Position numbers and translations under genes: made by a program
Assembly (NCBI RefSeq): GCF_007995015.1
Contig: NZ_VORB01000004.1
Coordinates: forward strand, 186,001 to 250,000
Length of the DNA: 64,000 bases
Direction of reading: 5' to 3'
Origin: Luteibaculum oceani
GTDB lineage: Bacteria > Bacteroidota > Bacteroidia > Flavobacteriales_D > Luteibaculaceae
The notes under the pieces: model-generated
The model's database searches: none
The model's input: the letters and a program-made list of their open reading frames with translations, nothing else
Told to the model about the DNA's origin: nothing
Part shown: positions 33,478-42,500 of the stretch, in pieces
Numbering within the stretch: the first letter of the stretch is position 1
Layout: every line of letters begins with the position of its first letter

Positions 33478-33502
33478 AGCCACCCCTTTGGGTGGCTTTT
33501 TT
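33478..33502 (+). terminator. Terminator after the PadR-PspC operon
   Basis: An 8-bp stem AGCCACCC/GGGTGGCT has the loop CTTT and is followed by a T-run. Confidence 0.9.
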
Positions 33503-33544
33503 GGCGATTTAGCCTTACCTTCGCGGGGCTTAAAATTATTTTAT

Positions 33545-35977
33545 ATGTCGGATAAAGTGCAGGAAAAAGAGGCTTCAGCCGCTGTAGACCACAAAGCTTT
33601 TATAGAGGAAATCCTCAACGATTATCGTTTAGCATGTGTTAGCCGCGAAGCTTCTTTATTGGGTAGAAAGGAAGTTTTAACTGGTAAGGCGAAATTCGGA
33701 ATCTTCGGAGACGGAAAAGAGCTTGCCCAAATTGCACTTGCCAAACATTTTAAACACGGTGATTTTAGATCAGGCTATTACCGCGACCAAACGTGGCTGA
33801 TGGCACTTAACTTATTATCGGTAAAACAGTTTTTTGCTGGTATTTATGCTCATGCTGATGTTGCCGCGGAACCTACTTCTGGTGGAAGGCAGATGGGAGG
33901 TCACTTTTCATCACCACTATTAAATGAAGATGGCTCCTGGAGAAATCTAACCGAACAATATAATGTCTCGGCAGATATTTCCCCAACAGCGGGTCAAATG
34001 CCAAGACTTCTAGGTTTAGCGCAAGCATCCAAAGTATACCGTAACAGTGTTGAATTAAAAGATTTAACTCAATTTTCTAAAGAAGGTAACGAGATTGCTT
34101 TTGGTTCTATTGGTGATGCCAGTACCTCAGAAGGTTTATTCTGGGAAACATTAAATGCTGCTGGTGTATTGCAGGTTCCAATGGTTATGTCTGTGTGGGA
34201 TGACGGTTATGGAATTTCCGTTTCCAAAGACAAACAAACCACCAAGTCTAGTATTTCTGAAGCATTAGCTGGATTCCAAAGAACACAGACTAAACCTGGA
34301 TTTGAAATACTCAAGACCAAAGGTTGGGATTACGCCCACTTAATTAAGACTTATCAAAGAGCAACTCAAATAGCTCGCGACGAACATATTCCTGTATTGG
34401 TGCATGTTGAAGAGGTTACCCAACCTCAGGGGCACTCTACCAGTGGATCTCACGAACGCTATAAAAACGAAGAACGCCTTCAATGGGAGAAAGACTTCGA
34501 TTGTGTAGCAAAGTTTAAGGAGTGGATTTTAAATTTCAAGGTAAACGGAAGACCCATCGCTTCTGAAGACGAGCTGAACCAAATTGGTAAAGAAGCTAAG
34601 AAGCAAGTTCGAAAAGAACAAAAAGAAGCTTGGGAAGAGTTTACCACCCCAATTCAGGGAGAGCGTCAAGAAATTATTTCCCTTCTCAACAATTTAGCAT
34701 CAAGCTCCGAAAATTCTGGAAGAATTAGCACGCTTGCTGAAAACTTGAAAAAAGCAATAGATCCATACAGAAAGGAGAATATCCAAGCTGCAAGAAAGGC
34801 ATTGCAAATAACCAGAAAAGAAAAAAGTGCTGAAAAAGATGCGGTTGCTACATGGCTAAAAGCCCAGCTTAAAGACAATGGAGAAAGATACTCTTCTCAC
34901 CTTTACTCAGAAAGTGAATGGAGCCCACTAAACGTAGAACGCGTTGAGCCCATTTTTGGAGAAGAAAAGGTAGACGGAAGAGTAGTACTTAGAAAGAATT
35001 TTGAGGCCTTGTTCAGCTGGCATCCTGAGATTCTAACTTTTGGAGAAGACACCGGGAAAATTGGTGGAGTGAACCAAAGTATGGAAGGGATGCAAGAGCA
35101 ATTTGGCGAAATTAGAGTGAGCGATACAGGTATCCGCGAAGCAACCATTCTTGGTCAGGGAATTGGTTTGGCGATGAGAGGACTAAGACCCATTGCCGAA
35201 ATTCAATACCTAGATTACCTACTCTATGCTCTGCAGATTATGTCTGATGACTTAGCGACTGTTCATTACAGAAGCAAAGGGCAACAGAAAGCTCCAGTAA
35301 TTGTTAGAACTAGAGGTCACCGTTTAGAGGGGATTTGGCACTCTGGATCGCCTATGGGAGCAATTATTAACTCCCTGCGCGGAATTCATGTTTGCGTTCC
35401 AAGAAACATGGTTATAGCGGCGGGATTATACAACACACTTATAAAAGGTGATGACCCTGCTTTGGTGATCGAGCCTCTAAATGGATACCGCACTAAGGAA
35501 CAACTTCCAACTAACCTTGGTATGTACACTACACCTCTAGGTATTCCAGAAATTGTTAGAGAAGGAAGTGATGTTACCATGGTATCCTACGGTTCTACCT
35601 GCAACCTTGCAGAGAAGGCTTGTCAAGAGCTTACGGAATTAGGCATCGATGTAGAGCTGATTGATGTTGTTACCCTATTACCTTTCGACATCGAAAACAA
35701 AATCGCTGAATCGTTGAAGAAAACTAACCGATTGGTTATTGTAGACGAAGATGTAGATGGTGGAGCGACGGCATTTATTATGAAGAAAATTCTTCAAGAT
35801 CAAGGTGGATATTTTAGCCTTGACTCCGAGCCGCTTTGCATCAACGCAAAAGATCACAGACCAGCGTACGGAACCGATGGAGATTATTTCTCTAAACCAA
35901 GCATAGACGACATCGTAGAAAAAACATACGGATTGTTCAATGAACTCAACCCGGATGAATACCCCGCAATTATTTAA
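33545..35977 (+). CDS. 2-oxoacid dehydrogenase E1, fused alpha and beta subunits
   Basis: From the ATG at 33545 the protein has 810 residues; a longer frame would begin inside the upstream terminator. The N-terminal ~330 residues are E1-alpha with the thiamine diphosphate motif region GSIGDASTSEGLFWE. A charged helical linker covers ~340-460. The C-terminal part is E1-beta: LTFGEDTGKIGGVNQS, RVSDTGIREATILGQGIGLA, AEIQYLDYLLYALQ and SYGSTCNLAEKA. It decarboxylates a 2-oxoacid and passes the acyl group to lipoyl-E2. Fused E1 is common in Bacteroidota and often annotated as 2-oxoisovalerate dehydrogenase. No E2 or E3 gene is adjacent, so pyruvate versus branched-chain preference is undecided. 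Confidence 0.9.
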   Translation: MSDKVQEKEASAAVDHKAFIEEILNDYRLACVSREASLLGRKEVLTGKAKFGIFGDGKELAQIALAKHFKHGDFRSGYYRDQTWLMALNLLSVKQFFAGIYAHADVAAEPTSGGRQMGGHFSSPLLNEDGSWRNLTEQYNVSADISPTAGQMPRLLGLAQASKVYRNSVELKDLTQFSKEGNEIAFGSIGDASTSEGLFWETLNAAGVLQVPMVMSVWDDGYGISVSKDKQTTKSSISEALAGFQRTQTKPGFEILKTKGWDYAHLIKTYQRATQIARDEHIPVLVHVEEVTQPQGHSTSGSHERYKNEERLQWEKDFDCVAKFKEWILNFKVNGRPIASEDELNQIGKEAKKQVRKEQKEAWEEFTTPIQGERQEIISLLNNLASSSENSGRISTLAENLKKAIDPYRKENIQAARKALQITRKEKSAEKDAVATWLKAQLKDNGERYSSHLYSESEWSPLNVERVEPIFGEEKVDGRVVLRKNFEALFSWHPEILTFGEDTGKIGGVNQSMEGMQEQFGEIRVSDTGIREATILGQGIGLAMRGLRPIAEIQYLDYLLYALQIMSDDLATVHYRSKGQQKAPVIVRTRGHRLEGIWHSGSPMGAIINSLRGIHVCVPRNMVIAAGLYNTLIKGDDPALVIEPLNGYRTKEQLPTNLGMYTTPLGIPEIVREGSDVTMVSYGSTCNLAEKACQELTELGIDVELIDVVTLLPFDIENKIAESLKKTNRLVIVDEDVDGGATAFIMKKILQDQGGYFSLDSEPLCINAKDHRPAYGTDGDYFSKPSIDDIVEKTYGLFNELNPDEYPAII

Positions 35978-35988
35978 ATAAAATAAGA

Positions 35989-36016
35989 AAGGCTACCAAA
36001 ATGGTGGCCTTTTTTT
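35989..36016 (+). terminator. Terminator after the E1 gene
   Basis: A 10-bp stem AAGGCTACCA/TGGTGGCCTT (one G:T) has an AAA loop and is followed by seven T. Confidence 0.88.
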
Positions 36017-36209
36017 ATAACTCTCCTTTTACACGCTTTGGCTGGCTCCTCAACGGGATTATCCACCAATTTCTTACTTCTCCTTTTTAACACACCATCA
36101 CTTTTTATAGTTTATCTACCGAGGCATTTTATATTTTGGAGCTCCATAAACCATCATTGTGTTCAGGTTTTTCCTAACTTAATGTTAGTGAACAATAAAT
36201 CCTACCACA

Positions 36210-39200
36210 ATGAAAACATTAGCCCAAATGACCACTACCCTTACCACCTTTTTATTTGCTAGCACTTTATTTTCTCAGTTCTTCATTAACGAGATTCATT
36301 ACGACAATATCGGGATAGATAAAAACGAAGGAATAGAAATTGCTGGTCCTACCAACACCAGTTTAGAAGGTTGGAAATTAGTTTGTTATAATGGCCACAA
36401 TGGAAAGGTTTACAAAAGTATAGACCTCAACGGTAATTTACCGAATGAGAAAAATGGGTTTGGCGCTAAATGGATGAGCATTTCTGGAATTCAGAATGGC
36501 AGTCCAGATGGCATCGCACTTGTTAATCCTCAGGAAGAAGTCGTTGAATTTCTAAGTTACGAGGGTGTATTCTCAGCAATTGAGGGACCTGCCATTGGTT
36601 TAACCTCTGAGGAAATTAATGTCTCGGAAAATGGTTCCACCCCATTAAATTTTTCAATTCAGAAAAAAGGAAATTTCATAACCCATTCTGACGATTTTTC
36701 ATGGCGTGAAGCCACGGAAAGTAGCCCAGGGCAAATCAATAGCGGACAATTTTTTATTGCACCAACCCCATCGATCTCCATGGATTTTAAGATCCTTGAT
36801 GCATACAATGTTCAACTAGCTTTCTCCACTCGTCTTAATTCAAGTGCCACCGTCCCAAACAATTATTTAGGACTTCCCCTCATTCAATCAATAAACACTA
36901 ATCCCTTAACAGACACGGTATATATAACCTTAGCAAACCCACTACCCGTAGGTGATAGCATTTTTTTCTCCACACAAAATCTTCAAGATTTTTCCGGATC
37001 CCCCATCCCATCCCTATCAAGTAAATCCATATTTAATAATACGGGAGATCAGCTTAAAATCACTGAAATATTTTACAACCCACCAGGAACCGATGAGTCA
37101 GAATTTATAGAACTGCAAAACACTTCTAATACGACGGTAAAATTGGGTGGAATAAGTATAGGTGGTGATATTAATTTCAGTTTGCCACCCACTACTTTGG
37201 CACCCTCAGAATTTATTATTTTAACCAAGGATAGCAACGCCTTCAAAGCCCTCGCTCCAAATGCTCAAACCCGTTTATTCCAGTTCACAGGAAATCTGAA
37301 CAATGATCAATTCGTATTAAGCCTTGCCAATACGCAAGACACCCTTCTTTCCTTTATAGGTGAAGATGGAGGCGCTTGGCCAGCTTCGGCAGACGGTTTA
37401 GGGCACTCTATCGAAACGAAAGACCCAAACTTGGCACCTACCGCCTCTAATTGGTTTGCCAGTCAAAATTTTTGGAGCAACATCTCCGGTCAGGATTATT
37501 TTATAACACCCGGATTTAGAGGTAATTTTAATTTACCCATTGAGGTGAACCGCATTGAGATTATCAATGATCAAACTTTTGCCCTGATCCTCAACCAAAA
37601 CATTGAACTTCTCCCCCCTACAGACCAAAATTTTGAGGCCAGCTTTAGCGGAAGTTTTGAGCAATGGAAAGCCTTTGGAGATTCTATTATAATTAGATGG
37701 ACGGAACAAATTCCAGAAGCTCAAACACAAAACATTACAATTAAAAACCTAAGCGGTAAGAATGGTGCTCATCAGACCTTTCCCTCTACATTTGAAATTC
37801 TGTTCAATTTCAGAAAGTCACGGCTGATTATATCCGAAATAATGTACAACCCGCCGGAGGACAATCCGGACAGCACCGAATTCATTGAAATTTATAATCC
37901 AAACACCGCTCCTGTAAGATTAGGTGGATTAACTATTACCCAAGGACTTGATTTTTCTTTTCCTGAAATAAGTTTGGCTCCTAAATCTTATTTTCTGATA
38001 GGAAAAAACGAAGCGGTTCTGGAGAATTTATATCCTGGAAATGACTTTTACCCATGGGCTGGTTCCCTGAGCAATTCGGGAGAATCCATTTTAATTTCCA
38101 ATACAAAGGGTGATACAATATGCTATGTAAGATATGATGACATAGCACCATGGCCAACAGGTGGAGATGGTACAGGGTCGAGCATAGAAAATTTGGATCT
38201 GGAACAAATTTCTACAGATGGCAGCAAATGGATGGCGGCCAAGGTTTTTGCAGCGGAAAGAGGAAGCCATAGATACTATGCAACCCCAGGTAGAGAAAGC
38301 ATGGAACCAAATGCCATTATCAATATTACCGGACCTTCCATTACCGCAGCCGAAGGATCCCTAATAAAGGTTCCACTCATGATTAAAAACAATCACAACG
38401 GGGTATTTTTTAACGCTATTATCAGTAATCCCAATGTTGCTGAAATTTTGGAAGGTAGCAGTAAATTTCTACCTGCGAACACAAATAGGGACACCCTTAC
38501 CGTACTCATTAAGGAAAATTCACTGGTGGAAGGGCTAAAATCCACAGAATTACAACTGGCTGAAATAAAAAATGCGCGCTCTACCAGAAACAGCATATTA
38601 ATTGCTGCTGTGGATAACGATCAAAAGGACTCAGAGGTATGTATAAATGAATGGATGCTTCGGAATCAAATCTATACGAACTCCAATAATGACACCCTTC
38701 CTTGGGTTGAAATTCATTACTCGGGAGATGCAACTTGGTACCCAGAAGGTTATGTCATCGAGGTGGAGATCTTATCGAAAGCCTGGCCTTTTGCACTAAG
38801 GGATATCGACCCAATGACTGGCAATTCTTTCCCTGTGGTTTGGTTAGAGAGTAATACGCCAAATCCAATATACAGTAAGAGCGACAGCTGGGGAACAATC
38901 TCTTTACTCACCCCCCTGGGAACTTTATTGGATAAAAGAAGCTTCAGCAATGTTTTTGCACCACTTTCGGAAGGACGGTTAACCGACTGTAGTAATAACA
39001 TCGGCACAATGGACCCCACACCAGGACAAAGCAACAACACCACCAGCATTACATCCACTCAAAACCCCAGTTCCATCTCTATTTGGCCCAACCCAAGCAA
39101 TAATGTTATTTACCGAGACAAAAACTTTAATGAAAACTGGAAAATAGTAAATCTTCAAGGCGAGATGATTGGCTGGTGGGAAAAGAACTATGACAAGTTA

Positions 39201-39290
39201 GACATAGAACACTTAAAATCTGGTATTTATCTCATTTACAATGAAAATGGACTATTAATCTCAAAAATTGTAAAAATAAACTCATTTTAA
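36210..39290 (+). CDS. T9SS surface protein with lamin-tail domains
   Basis: The protein has 1026 residues with a signal peptide (about 1-23). There are three lamin-tail-like (LTD) segments: FFINEIHYDNIGIDKNEGIE near 24, LKITEIFYNPPGTDESEFIE near 287, and LIISEIMYNPPEDNPDSTEF near 537. A Calx-beta-like stretch lies at ~710-800. The last ~70 residues are a T9SS sorting domain (SISIWPNPSNNV, IVNLQGEMI, KSGIYLIYNENG). LTD proteins in Bacteroidota are secreted, and some are fused to nucleases. No catalytic domain is visible here, so an adhesive or structural role is likely. Confidence 0.82.
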   Translation: MKTLAQMTTTLTTFLFASTLFSQFFINEIHYDNIGIDKNEGIEIAGPTNTSLEGWKLVCYNGHNGKVYKSIDLNGNLPNEKNGFGAKWMSISGIQNGSPDGIALVNPQEEVVEFLSYEGVFSAIEGPAIGLTSEEINVSENGSTPLNFSIQKKGNFITHSDDFSWREATESSPGQINSGQFFIAPTPSISMDFKILDAYNVQLAFSTRLNSSATVPNNYLGLPLIQSINTNPLTDTVYITLANPLPVGDSIFFSTQNLQDFSGSPIPSLSSKSIFNNTGDQLKITEIFYNPPGTDESEFIELQNTSNTTVKLGGISIGGDINFSLPPTTLAPSEFIILTKDSNAFKALAPNAQTRLFQFTGNLNNDQFVLSLANTQDTLLSFIGEDGGAWPASADGLGHSIETKDPNLAPTASNWFASQNFWSNISGQDYFITPGFRGNFNLPIEVNRIEIINDQTFALILNQNIELLPPTDQNFEASFSGSFEQWKAFGDSIIIRWTEQIPEAQTQNITIKNLSGKNGAHQTFPSTFEILFNFRKSRLIISEIMYNPPEDNPDSTEFIEIYNPNTAPVRLGGLTITQGLDFSFPEISLAPKSYFLIGKNEAVLENLYPGNDFYPWAGSLSNSGESILISNTKGDTICYVRYDDIAPWPTGGDGTGSSIENLDLEQISTDGSKWMAAKVFAAERGSHRYYATPGRESMEPNAIINITGPSITAAEGSLIKVPLMIKNNHNGVFFNAIISNPNVAEILEGSSKFLPANTNRDTLTVLIKENSLVEGLKSTELQLAEIKNARSTRNSILIAAVDNDQKDSEVCINEWMLRNQIYTNSNNDTLPWVEIHYSGDATWYPEGYVIEVEILSKAWPFALRDIDPMTGNSFPVVWLESNTPNPIYSKSDSWGTISLLTPLGTLLDKRSFSNVFAPLSEGRLTDCSNNIGTMDPTPGQSNNTTSITSTQNPSSISIWPNPSNNVIYRDKNFNENWKIVNLQGEMIGWWEKNYDKLDIEHLKSGIYLIYNENGLLISKIVKINSF

Positions 39291-39291
39291 T

Positions 39292-39496
39292 TTAGTCGCT
39301 CTTTTTCAGCAACTTAGCCATAATAACAGAGAACTCTTCGGAAATAGATTTGGGTAAACTATAGGATTTATCATTTTTGAATTGATATATTACCAATCCT
39401 AAAAAGATTTTGACCAGTTATCGAAATATTATGTTGATTCATGGAATGATATACTTCCAAAGCCAACAATTGTTCGATTTTCTGCGTCTTAGCCAC
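39292..39496 (-). pseudogene. Possible frameshifted small gene
   Basis: Two overlapping minus-strand frames look like halves of one ~66-residue protein. Frame 1 starts at GTG 39494-39496 and reads VAKTQKIEQLLALEVYHSMN..., ending SIQK-stop at 39371. Frame 2 is open from 39417 to a stop at 39292 and reads ...LGLVIYQFKNDKSYSLPKS and ends MAKLLKKSD. Removing one T from the TTTTT run near 39401-39406 joins them as ...ITGQNLLGLVIYQF.... No family is recognised. It may be a decayed gene, a sequencing indel or chance. Confidence 0.35.
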
Positions 39497-39528
39497 ACAA
39501 CAAATTATTAACCCTAAATATCCCTCTT

Positions 39529-42500
39529 GTGAAAAGAGTTTTGAAATTAACGTTAAGCATCGTATTCGCCCTAGTTGCGGTGGCCAGTTATGGTCAGTGC
39601 GACTTACAGGTTGAAATCAAGGCCAACCCCGGAACTGACTTATGTTTGGGTGAATCGGTCCAAATCACTGCGGTTACTAATCAGGAAGTTGAAATTCCTG
39701 AAAATTGTGGTCCAGCCGCAACAGTAGGTTGTGTGGATGGATCTATTCCTTTTACCGCAACTCTGGGAGGAGGAACGAACATTAATGCTCAAGGGAATTC
39801 TCTTCCAGATGTTTTTGGTGATGTAAACGAGGGACAAATCCGATCTCAAATTATTTACCGTGCAGAAGAGATTATTGCTCAGGGTTTTGAGGGTGGAAAG
39901 ATTAATGGAATGGAAATGGAGCTTGCCACCATTTTGAGTAATGGCCAAATTCCCAACCTAGAAATCAAAATGGCCTGCGTTTCCGACCAGGAGTTTAATG
40001 GAGGATTTTATACCGGGGCCTTAACTACCGTTTTCAATAATAAGTCGTACACCTTAGGCACTGGGTACAACACTTTCAATTTTGATCAAGCTTACGATTG
40101 GAATGGACAAGACAATATTTTAATAGAAGTATGTGTTTATGTGCAATCGGGACAAGCTGGTAACATTAAGGCCTACACCAAAGATCAAACATTAGCATAT
40201 CCTGCGGTGCGTGTAGCAAGAAAAATTCTTTCTGATGGAACCTGTGCATTTACCGATAATGCCAGAAACTCCAATCAACGTCCAAACACGAAATTCTTAG
40301 CATGTAAACCTCAACTTAAGGACTTTACATACAGCTGGACTCCAACCAATGACTTATCCGATCCGTCGGCTAGAGATCCATTTGCAAATCCTACAGCTGA
40401 CCAAACCTATACGGTATCTGTTTTTGAAACAGCAAATCCAGGTTGTGTTGCAACCGATAACATTACTATTAAGGTAATTGACCCAGGCAATTTCACCCCC
40501 TCAGCAAACACCCCACTTTGTGAGGGTGACGCTTTAGTACTTAGTTCGAACACCGCAGCAGATGGCTACTTATGGTTGGGCCCTGATGGATTTACCAGCA
40601 CAAGTGCAAATCCAATCATCAACAATGTTGGACAGAACAATGAGGGTACCTATCAGGTCTTTGTAGATGTTGGATTTTGTAAAGCCAGCAAGACCATAGA
40701 CGTTGATGTGGAATCGCTTTTGAGTTCTGGTCAAGTGTTGCCAGACCCCGTTTTGTGTAACAACAACGACCAGTTTAACTTATTTAGTCTGCTTAGTGCA
40801 TACGACCAAAATGCCACGTCACAATGGACGGACAATAATGGTTCGGGAGTTTTAAACGGTTCGATTATAAGACCCTCCGACATTCCTGACAATCAATTAC
40901 CGCAAACCTTTACATATACCTATTCGCTTAGCAACACTTGTGGTACGCAAAGCTCAACAGTTTCGGTAACTATCAACCCTGCACCCAAAGCTGGTGATGA
41001 TGGAAATACAATTGTATGTAACAAGGACAGTACCTTTATCGATTTAAACAACCTATTACAAGGTAACCCAGATGGAGGTGGAACTTGGAGAGACGCAAGC
41101 AACACAGGCTTATTGTCCCCACAAGGGACGGTCAATTTTTTCGAATACAATCCAGGCACGTACACCTTTTACTACAAAGTGGTTGGACCAGGAGCATGTA
41201 AAGCTGACTCAGCAAAAGTCGATGTAACTGTAAAAGACTTTAAGGTTGCTGGAAATGGCGGATCGACAAGGATTTGTAAAGGAACAGCTATTGGTTTAGA
41301 AGATTACCTTTCGGACCATGATCCCAATGGGGTATGGTTAGACACCGATAACTCTGGAGGTTTGGTAAGCGCAACAACGGGAGTTTTTAATAGCGCCAAT
41401 GTAGCCCCAGGCTCATACACCTTTACCTACTTCGTGGATAACGAAGATCCTTGTCCAGACCAATCCACTACCGTGGAAGTTGAAATTACCAAAAAACCAG
41501 AAATTGTTAATGCCAATACATTCTGTAATGCTTCGGAAACTTTTTATCAGGTAACCTTTGAGGTTAGGGATGGTGATCCAAATACGTTAGATGCCTCAGT
41601 AATTGCAGATGGAATAACTTATGGGTTTAACCTAACGCAACAAGGAGGTTTATGGATATTCACCTCTGATCCCATCCCAGAAGGTGAAGAAGTTGAGATT
41701 ACTATTTGGGATGCGGACAATTGTGGAACATCAAGCTATTCAATTCGCAAGAGGTGTGGATGCGCTACTGACGCAGGTGTGATCAATGTATCACAGATCG
41801 AAGACATCTGTGAAGGGTCTTTCTACACCATTAACTATATCGGTGGATTTATAGATGATGGTGATGACATCTTTGAGTTCATCCTTCACGATGGACCTGG
41901 AACTACCATAGGTACAATCTATGACAGGAATAGAACGGGTACTTTTGGTTTTGTACCGGGGCTAGTCGAGGGACAAACCTACTATGTGTCTGTAATCGCG
42001 GGAGATAAAATCCCCAACAAAAATGAAGTGGACTTGAATGATGATTGTTTGGATGTAAGAGCCGGACAACCCATCCGCTTTATCAGACTACCTCAACCCG
42101 ATTTAACAATAACCCCCGACACGGCTTGTATTGGAGCCAATGTAAATGTAAAGGCATCTAACATAGCTGGTCCTGGAGTTTCTTTTGAATGGACCGGCCC
42201 TGGAGTTAGTTCTCCCAACTTGGAGTTTGACATACTTGGATTGGCTCCCGAAAATGTGGGAACTTATAATTTCATAGTCAACAAATCTATCTGTAGAGAC
42301 ACTTTCCAGGTTGATTTAGCAGCATTTCCTGTACCGCAGGTTAATGTTCCTACCAACTTTACAGCATGTGCCAATGTATTGGACTCTATTCCCCTAAACC
42401 TTGGGAATGTGCAAGAGGGTAGCGCTAGATTTCAAACTGGAACATTTCAAATAATAGACTTGCCTATTGTTGCGGGAGAAAACTACTTAAGGAGAACCTT

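Noticed and set aside
36038-36262. 74-codon frame ahead of the lamin-tail gene
   Set aside because: It overlaps the start of the real gene in another frame, and its text is hydrophobic, low-quality and unlike a signal or known family.
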